From: Liopterus haemorrhoidalis
Lineage: Eukaryota; Arthropoda; Insecta; Coleoptera; Dytiscidae
Assembly (NCBI GenBank): GCA_963971575.1
Contig: OZ020625.1
Coordinates: 14,423,646 to 14,487,645, forward strand
Length of the DNA: 64,000 nt
Reading direction: 5' to 3'
The translations under genes were made by a program, and so were the position numbers. The notes under the pieces were generated by a model that saw only the letters and a list, made by a program, of their open reading frames with translations, was not told the DNA's origin and ran no database searches. Shown in pieces: positions 54,883 to 64,000 of the stretch (position 1 is its first letter; each line of letters opens with the position of its first letter).

Positions 54883-57861
54883 TCTATATATATAAAAGGC
54901 AGTGTCCTGACTGACTGACTGACTCACTCATCACCGCCCAGCCCGAACCCCTGAGCCTAGAAACTTGAAATTCGGAGAGTATATTCCCTTCATGACGTGA
55001 GCACCCACTAAGAAGGGATTTTTCGAAATTCCACTCCTAAGGGATGAAAAGGGGTGAAATGTGATTTCACGAATTCCGTAATATCTCTTAGGGCCGATGG
55101 GATATCGACTTTGTTTTTGCTTACAAGTATTACCCATACAAATGCCAAAAAACCAATTTCGGGATTTTGCCCTAATCAACCCCTAAAGGGGTGAACCTAC
55201 AATCGGGGTGGATTATACATCCTGTTGTATTTCCTGTGTTCGTTTAGTTGCAAGATTACTTTTTGGCATATAGGTGTCTTTTTAAAATATCTCGAAATGG
55301 TATTGACAGTTTTTTGAAATTTCACCCCTAAAGGGCGAAAAGGGGTGAATTGTGATTTCAAGGATTCCTTAATATCTCTTAGGACCAATAAGATATGGAC
55401 TTACTGTTTGCTTGCAAAGTTTATCCATACAATTACCGAAAAACTTATTTCAGGAATTTCTCCTAATCAACCCCTAAAGGGGTGGATCTACAATCGGGGT
55501 GAGTTATATATTCCGTTGTATTTCCTGTGTTCGTTTAGTTGCAACAATACTTTTTAGCACATAGGTGTCTTTTTAAAATATCTCAAAAAGGTTTTGATAG
55601 TTTTTTAAAATTTCATCCCTAAAGGGTGAAAAGGGGTGAATTGTGATTTCAAGGTTTCCTTAAATCTCTTAGGGCCAATAAGATATTGACTTGCTTTTTG
55701 ATTACAAAGATTACCCATACAAATACCGAAAAATATATTTCAGGATTTTGTCCTAATCAACCCCTAAAGGATGGATCTACAATCGGGGAAAATTATACAT
55801 CCCGTCGTATTCCCTGTGTTTATTGAGATATAAGGTGTCTTTTTGGCACATAGGCTTCTTTTTAAAATATCTCGAAATGGTTTTGACAACTTTTTTAAAT
55901 TTAACCCCTAAAGGGCGAAAAGGGGTGAAATGTGATTTCAAGGATTGTTTAATATTTTTTAACAGCAATAAGACATCGACTTGGTTTTTGCTTACAAAAA
56001 GTACCCTTCCAGATGCAGAAAAACCAATTTTTGGATTTTGTCCTAATCAACCCTTTAAGGGGTGGATCAACAATCGGGGTGAATTATACATCCCGCCGTA
56101 TTTCCTGTGTTCGTCTAGTTGCAACATTACTTTTTGGCACATAGTTATCTTTTTAGAATATCTCGAAATAGTTTTGACATTTTTTTAAAATTACCCCCTA
56201 AAGGGTGAAAAGGGATGAATTGTGATTTCAAGGATTCCTTAATATCTCTAAGGACCAATAAGATATCGACTTGCTTTTTGCTTACGAAGATTACCCATAC
56301 AAATACCGAAAAACTTATTTCAGGATTTGGTCCTAATCAACCCCTAAAGGGATGGATCTACAATCAAGGTGAATTATACATCCCGTCGTATTTCCTCTGT
56401 TTGTTTAGTTGCAACATTAATTTTTGGCATATAGATGTCTTTTTAAAATATCTCGAAATAGTATTGACAGTTTTTTTTTAAATTTCACCCTAAAGGGTGA
56501 AAAGGGGTGAATTGTGATTTCAAGGATTCCTTAATATCTCTTAGGACCAATAAGATATCGACTTGCTTTTTGCTTACAAAGATTACCCAAACAAATACGG
56601 AAAAATATATTTCAGGATCTTTGTCCTAATCAACCCCTAAAAGGTGGATCTAGAATTGGGGTGAATTATACATCCCGTCGTATTCCCTGTGTTTGTTTAG
56701 TTATAAGGTTTATTTTTGGCATATAGGCGTATTTTTAAAATATCTCGAAATATTTTAACAATTTTTTTAAATTTAACCCCTAAAGAGTAAAAAGAGGTAA
56801 ACACATAAAATCTGATTTCAGGGATTGTTTTCAACATTTTTTAGGACCAATAAGATATCTAATTGGTTTTTGCTTACAAAAACTACCCATGCAAATACCG
56901 AAAAACCAATTTTTGGATTTTGTCCTAATCAACCTCTTAAGGGGTGGATCTACAATCGGGATGAATTATACATCCCGTCGCATTTCCTGTGTTCGTTTAG
57001 TTGCAACATTAATTTTTGACACACAGGTGTTTTTTTTTTTTTTTAATTTCACCCTTTAATGGTGAAATGTGATTTCAGTAATTCCTTAATTCTTTTGAGA
57101 CCAATAAGTTATCGACTTGGTGTTTGCTTACAAAAATTATCCATACAAATGCCGAAAAACTTATTTCAGGATTACGTCCTAATCAACCCCTAAAGGGGTG
57201 ATTCTACAAACGGGGTAGATTATACATCGCGTCGTATTTCCTGTGTCTTTTTAAAATGTCTCGAAATGGTTTTAACAGTTTTTTACCTTTAACAAATATC
57301 ACCCCTAAAGGGTGAAAAGAGGGAATTGTGATTTCAAGGACGCCTTAATATCTTCTAGGATCAATAAGATTTAGACTTGGTTTTTACTTATAAAGATTAC
57401 CCATACAAATGCCGAAAAACGTATTTCAGGATTTTATCTTAATCAACCCCTAAAGGGGTGAATCTACAGTCGTGGTGAATTATAGAACCCTTTGTATTTC
57501 CAACGGTTGTTGAGTTATAATATTCCATTTTGGCATATATGTTTTCACAGTTTGACAGTTTTCTTTCACTCCTAAAGGGTAATTTAGTATTTTTTTGTTA
57601 AAAATAAAAAATTCGGAGAGTACATTTTTCAGTATGAATTAAGAATCCACTAAGAAAGGATTTTTTTCAAGTTCGACCCCTATCTGGTGAAAAGGAGTAA
57701 AATGTTTTTTCACGGGTTCCTCAATATTTCTTAGGACAGATGAGATATCGACTAGATTTTTTGTTACAAAGGTTACCCATACACAAGTTTAAAAACAAAC
57801 TGCGGATTTTATGCCAATGAGACCATCAATATACCGTAGCGAAGCACGGGTTTTCAGCTAG
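54883..57861 (+). mobile_element. Helitron-like array unit 4 (2979 bp)
   Basis: Markers: GCCAAAAAACC near 55143, GTTATCTTTTTAG near 56145 (as in unit 2), GAAAAGGAG near 57689. Confidence 0.8.
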
Positions 57862-60840
57862 TCTATATATATAAAAGGCAGTGTCCTGACTGACTGACTG
57901 ACTCACTCATCACCGCCCAGCCCGAACCCCTGAGCCTAGAAACTTGAAATTCGGAGAGTATATTCCCTTCATGACGTGAGCACCCACTAAGAAGGGATTT
58001 TTCGAAATTCCACTCCTAAGGGATGAAAAGGGGTGAAATGTGATTTCACGAATTCCGTAATATCTCTTAGGGCCGATGGGATATCGACTTTGTTTTTGCT
58101 TACAAGTATTACCCATACAAATGCCGAAAAACCAATTTCGGGATTTTGCCCTAATCAACCCCTAAAGGGGTGAACCTACAATCGGGGTGGATTATACATC
58201 CTGTTGTATTTCCTGTGTTCGTTTAGTTGCAAGATTACTTTTTGGCATATAGGTGTCTTTTTAAAATATCTCGAAATGGTATTGACAGTTTTTTGAAATT
58301 TCACCCCTAAAGGGCGAAAAGGGGTGAATTGTGATTTCAAGGATTCCTTAATATCTCTTAGGACCAATAAGATATGGACTTACTGTTTGCTTGCAAAGTT
58401 TATCCATACAATTACCGAAAAACTTATTTCAGGAATTTCTCCTAATCAACCCCTAAAGGGGTGGATCTACAATCGGGGTGAGTTATATATTCCGTTGTAT
58501 TTCCTGTGTTCGTTTAGTTGCAACAATACTTTTTAGCACATAGGTGTCTTTTTAAAATATCTCAAAAAGGTTTTGATAGTTTTTTAAAATTTCATCCCTA
58601 AAGGGTGAAAAGGGGTGAATTGTGATTTCAAGGTTTCCTTAAATCTCTTAGGGCCAATAAGATATTGACTTGCTTTTTGATTACAAAGATTACCCATACA
58701 AATACCGAAAAATATATTTCAGGATTTTGTCCTAATCAACCCCTAAAGGATGGATCTACAATCGGGGAAAATTATACATCCCGTCGTATTCCCTGTGTTT
58801 ATTGAGATATAAGGTGTCTTTTTGGCACATAGGCTTCTTTTTAAAATATCTCGAAATGGTTTTGACAACTTTTTTAAATTTAACCACTAAAGGGCGAAAA
58901 GGGGTGAAATGTGATTTCAAGGATTGTTTAATATTTTTTAACAGCAATAAGACATCGACTTGGTTTTTGCTTACAAAAAGTACCCTTCCAGATGCAGAAA
59001 AACCAATTTTTGGATTTTGTCCTAATCAACCCTTTAAGGGGTGGATCTACAATCGGGGTGAATTATACATCCCGCCGTATTTCCTGTGTTCGTCTAGTTG
59101 CAACATTACTTTTTGGCACATAGTTATCGTATTAGAATATCTCGAAATAGTTTTGACATTTTTTTAAAATTACCCCCTAAAGGGTGAAAAGGGATGAATT
59201 GTGATTTCAAGGATTCCTTAATATCTCTAAGGACCAATAAGATATCGACTTGCTTTTTGCTTACGAAGATTACCCATACAAATACCGAAAAACTTATTTC
59301 AGGATTTGGTCCTAATCAACCCCTAAAGGGATGGATCTACAATCAAGGTGAATTATACATCCCGTCGTATTTCCTCTGTTCGTTTAGTTGCAACATTAAT
59401 TTTTGGCATATAGATGTCTTTTTAAAATATCTCGAAATAGTATTGACAGTTTTTTTTTAAATTTCACCCTAAAGGGTGAAAAGGGGTGAATTGTGATTTC
59501 AAGGATTCCTTAATATCTCTTAGGACCAATAAGATATCGACTTGCTTTTTGCTTACAAAGATTACCCAAACAAATACGGAAAAATATATTTCAGGATCTT
59601 TGTCCTAATCAACCCCTAAAAGGTGGATCTAGAATTGGGGTGAATTATACATCCCGTCGTATTCCCTGTGTTTGTTTAGTTATAAGGTTTATTTTTGGCA
59701 TATAGGCGTATTTTTAAAATATCTCGAAATATTTTAACAATTTTTTTAAATTTAACCCCTAAAGAGTAAAAAGAGGTAAACACATAAAATCTGATTTCAG
59801 GGATTGTTTTCAACATTTTTTAGGACCAATAAGATATCTAATTGGTTTTTGCTTACAAAAACTACCCATGCAAATACCGAAAAACCAATTTTTGGATTTT
59901 GTCCTAATCAACCTCTTAAGGGGTGGATCTACAATCGGGATGAATTATACATCCCGTCGCATTTCCTGTGTTCGTTTAGTTGCAACATTAATTTTTGACA
60001 CACAGGTGTTTTTTTTTTTTTTTAATTTCACCCTTTAATGGTGAAATGTGATTTCAGTAATTCCTTAATTCTTTTGAGACCAATAAGTTATCGACTTGGT
60101 GTTTGCTTACAAAAATTATCCATACAAATGCCGAAAAACTTATTTCAGGATTACGTCCTAATCAACCCCTAAAGGGGTGATTCTACAAACGGGGTAGATT
60201 ATACATCGCGTCGTATTTCCTGTGTCTTTTTAAAATGTCTCGAAATGGTTTTAACAGTTTTTTACCTTTAACAAATATCACCCCTAAAGGGTGAAAAGAG
60301 GGAATTGTGATTTCAAGGACGCCTTAATATCTTCTAGGATCAATAAGATTTAGACTTGGTTTTTACTTATAAAGATTACCCATACAAATGCCGAAAAACG
60401 TATTTCAGGATTTTATCTTAATCAACCCCTAAAGGGGTGAATCTACAGTCGTGGTGAATTATAGAACCCTTTGTATTTCCAACGGTTGTTGAGTTATAAT
60501 ATTCCATTTTGGCATATATGTTTTCACAGTTTGACAGTTTTCTTTCACTCCTAAAGGGTAATTTAGTATTTTTTTGTTAAAAATAAAAAATTCGGAGAGT
60601 ACATTTTTCAGTATGAATTAAGAATCCACTAAGAAAGGATTTTTTTCAAGTTCGACCCCTATCTGGTGAATAGTAGTAAAATGTTTTTTCACGGGTTCCT
60701 CAATATTTCTTAGGACAGATGAGATATCGACTAGATTTTTTGTTACAAAGGTTACCCATACACAAGTTTAAAAACAAACTGCGGATTTTATGCCAATGAG
60801 ACCATCAATATACCGTAGCGAAGCACGGGTTTTCAGCTAG
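57862..60840 (+). mobile_element. Helitron-like array unit 5 (2979 bp)
   Basis: Carries the same three markers as unit 3. Confidence 0.8.
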
Positions 60841-63819
60841 TCTATATATATAAAAGGCAGTGTCCTGACTGACTGACTGACTCACTCATCACCGCCCAGC
60901 CCGAACCCCTGAGCCTAGAAACTTGAAATTCGGAGAGTATATTCCCTTCATGACGTGAGCACCCACTAAGAAGGGATTTTTCGAAATTCCACTCCTAAGG
61001 GATGAAAAGGGGTGAAATGTGATTTCACGAATTCCGTAATATCTCTTAGGGCCGATGGGATATCGACTTTGTTTTTGCTTACAAGTATTACCCATACAAA
61101 TGCCAAAAAACCAATTTCGGGATTTTGCCCTAATCAACCCCTAAAGGGGTGAACCTACAATCGGGGTGGATTATACATCCTGTTGTATTTCCTGTGTTCG
61201 TTTAGTTGCAAGATTACTTTTTGGCATATAGGTGTCTTTTTAAAATATCTCGAAATGGTATTGACAGTTTTTTGAAATTTCACCCCTAAAGGGCGAAAAG
61301 GGGTGAATTGTGATTTCAAGGATTCCTTAATATCTCTTAGGACCAATAAGATATGGACTTACTGTTTGCTTGCAAAGTTTATCCATACAATTACCGAAAA
61401 ACTTATTTCAGGAATTTCTCCTAATCAACCCCTAAAGGGGTGGATCTACAATCGGGGTGAGTTATATATTCCGTTGTATTTCCTGTGTTCGTTTAGTTGC
61501 AACAATACTTTTTAGCACATAGGTGTCTTTTTAAAATATCTCAAAAAGGTTTTGATAGTTTTTTAAAATTTCATCCCTAAAGGGTGAAAAGGGGTGAATT
61601 GTGATTTCAAGGTTTCCTTAAATCTCTTAGGGCCAATAAGATATTGACTTGCTTTTTGATTACAAAGATTACCCATACAAATACCGAAAAATATATTTCA
61701 GGATTTTGTCCTAATCAACCCCTAAAGGATGGATCTACAATCGGGGAAAATTATACATCCCGTCGTATTCCCTGTGTTTATTGAGATATAAGGTGTCTTT
61801 TTGGCACATAGGCTTCTTTTTAAAATATCTCGAAATGGTTTTGACAACTTTTTTAAATTTAACCACTAAAGGGCGAAAAGGGGTGAAATGTGATTTCAAG
61901 GATTGTTTAATATTTTTTAACAGCAATAAGACATCGACTTGGTTTTTGCTTACAAAAAGTACCCTTCCAGATGCAGAAAAACCAATTTTTGGATTTTGTC
62001 CTAATCAACCCTTTAAGGGGTGGATCTACAATCGGGGTGAATTATACATCCCGCCGTATTTCCTGTGTTCGTCTAGTTGCAACATTACTTTTTGGCACAT
62101 AGTTATCGTATTAGAATATCTCGAAATAGTTTTGACATTTTTTTAAAATTACCCCCTAAAGGGTGAAAAGGGATGAATTGTGATTTCAAGGATTCCTTAA
62201 TATCTCTAAGGACCAATAAGATATCGACTTGCTTTTTGCTTACGAAGATTACCCATACAAATACCGAAAAACTTATTTCAGGATTTGGTCCTAATCAACC
62301 CCTAAAGGGATGGATCTACAATCAAGGTGAATTATACATCCCGTCGTATTTCCTCTGTTCGTTTAGTTGCAACATTAATTTTTGGCATATAGATGTCTTT
62401 TTAAAATATCTCGAAATAGTATTGACAGTTTTTTTTTAAATTTCACCCCTAAAGGGTGAAAAGGGGTGAACTGGATTTCAAGGATTCCTTAATATCTCTT
62501 AGGACCAATAAGATATCGACTTGCTTTTTGCTTACAAAGATTACCCAAACAAATACGGAAAAATATATTTCAGGATCTTTGTCCTAATCAACCCCTAAAA
62601 GGTGGATCTAGAATTGGGGTGAATTATACATCCCGTCGTATTCCCTGTGTTTGTTTAGTTATAAGGTTTATTTTTGGCATATAGGCGTATTTTTAAAATA
62701 TCTCGAAATATTTTAACAATTTTTTTAAATTTAACCCCTAAAGAGTAAAAAGAGGTAAACACATAAAATCTGATTTCAGGGATTGTTTTCAACATTTTTT
62801 AGGACCAATAAGATATCTAATTGGTTTTTGCTTACAAAAACTACCCATGCAAATACCGAAAAACCAATTTTTGGATTTTGTCCTAATCAACCTCTTAAGG
62901 GGTGGATCTACAATCGGGATGAATTATACATCCCGTCGCATTTCCTGTGTTCGTTTAGTTGCAACATTAATTTTTGACACACAGGTGTTTTTTTTTTTTT
63001 TTAATTTCACCCTTTAATTGTGAAATGTGATTTCAGTAATTCCTTAATTCTTTTGAGACCAATAAGTTATCGACTTGGTGTTTGCTTACAAAAATTATCC
63101 ATACAAATGCCGAAAAACTTATTTCAGGATTACGTCCTAATCAACCCCTAAAGGGGTGATTCTACAAACGGGGTAGATTATACATCGCGTCGTATTTCCT
63201 GTGTCTTTTTAAAATGTCTCGAAATGGTTTTAACAGTTTTTTACCTTTAACAAATATCACCCCTAAAGGGTGAAAAGAGGGAATTGTGATTTCAAGGACG
63301 CCTTAATATCTTCTAGGATCAATAAGATTTAGACTTGGTTTTTACTTATAAAGATTACCCATACAAATGCCGAAAAACGTATTTCAGGATTTTATCTTAA
63401 TCAACCCCTAAAGGGGTGAATCTACAGTCGTGGTGAATTATAGAACCCTTTGTAATTCCAACGGTTGTTGAGTTATAATATTCCATTTTGGCATATATGT
63501 TTTCACAGTTTGACAGTTTTCTTTCACTCCTAAAGGGTAATTTAGTATTTTTTTGTTAAAAATAAAAAATTCGGAGAGTACATTTTTCAGTATAAATTAA
63601 GAACCCACTAAGAAAGGATTTTTTTCAAGTTCGACCCCTATCTGGTGAAAAGGAGTAAAATGTTTTTTCACGGGTTCCTCAATATTTCTTAGGACAGATG
63701 AGATATCGACTAGATTTTTTGTTACAAAGGTTACCCATACACAAGTTTAAAAACAAACTGCGGATTTTATGCCAATGAGACCATCAATATACCGTAGCGA
63801 AGCACGGGTTTTCAGCTAG
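60841..63819 (+). mobile_element. Helitron-like array unit 6 (2979 bp)
   Basis: Ends match unit 4 (GCCAAAAAACC near 61101, GAAAAGGAG near 63648) while the middle matches units 3 and 5 (GTTATCGTATTAG near 62103). Private changes near 62447-62475 include one inserted C and one compensating loss, leaving the length unchanged. Confidence 0.8.
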
Positions 63820-64000
63820 TCTATATATATAAAAGGCAGTGTCCTGACTGACTGACTGACTCACTCATCACCGCCCAGCCCGAACCCCTGAGCCTAGAAA
63901 CTTGAAATTCGGAGAGTATATTCCCTTCATGACGAGAGCACCCACTAAGAAGGGATTTTTCGAAATTCCACTCCTAAGGGATGAAAAGGGGTGAAATGTG
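63820..64000 (+). mobile_element. Helitron-like array unit 7, cut by window end
   Basis: First 181 bp of another unit, beginning TCTATATATATAAAAGG. The array continues beyond the window. Confidence 0.8.

Noticed and set aside
43810..64000. Many small open frames in the 44-64 kb array as genes
   Set aside because: They are the same 290-bp subrepeat read on both strands, have no domain content and vary in length by repeat indels.
43810..64000. CRISPR-like repeat structure
   Set aside because: Repeat units are 290 and 2979 bp with Helitron ends; there are no short repeats with unique spacers and the DNA is eukaryotic.

Overview
The window looks like nuclear DNA of an animal, most likely an arthropod. 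It is AT-rich, has short spliceosomal introns, and carries animal-type transposons (CR1/L2-type non-LTR elements, a Bel-Pao LTR element, a Penelope-like element, Helitron-like arrays, a Tc1/mariner relic) and no prokaryotic gene. I cannot name the species. No host gene was recognised; nearly everything supportable is mobile or repetitive DNA, much of it nested.

Layout. 1-5093: AT-rich DNA with dispersed repeats, two tRNA-like heads, a Tc1/mariner relic and pieces of a minus-strand Helitron-like element. 5094 to about 9610: a minus-strand CR1/L2-type retrotransposon with a SAP + SGNH-esterase ORF1 and an endonuclease/reverse transcriptase ORF2. About 9640-26582: a 5'-truncated plus-strand retrotransposon whose coding region is split by a 14.4-kb palindromic element (11804-26242). 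26583-31384: small repeats, two strong hairpins, a 650-bp Helitron-like element and a 518-bp tandem duplication. 31385-40938: a 1.7-kb palindromic element interrupted by a 7.9-kb Bel-Pao element with near-identical 1331-bp LTRs. 41105-43789: a Penelope-like element bounded by inverted repeats. 43810-64000: a head-to-tail array of Helitron-like units, four of them exactly 2979 bp long, running off the window end.

The most interesting object is the 14.4-kb palindrome. It has a 6-bp target duplication (AATAGT) and 5'-AG...CT-3' ends, two collinear arms of about 6.9 kb and a 565-bp central spacer. Each arm carries three outward-transcribed genes: an unrecognised 243-aa protein from a two-exon gene, a 91-aa Cys-rich protein with a good TATA/Inr promoter, and a 138-aa acidic, Cys-rich protein ending in an LxCxE motif followed by SSDD. 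These features suggest a non-autonomous derivative of a Polinton/adintovirus-like element, but no polymerase, integrase or capsid gene is visible, so that assignment is inference.

Other notable points: the Bel-Pao polyprotein keeps Gag, protease and integrase but lacks reverse transcriptase and RNase H, with about 16 copies of a 27-bp in-frame repeat at that place; its primer-binding site region is tandemly repeated; and the Penelope-like element's inverted repeats run into both ends of its coding sequence.
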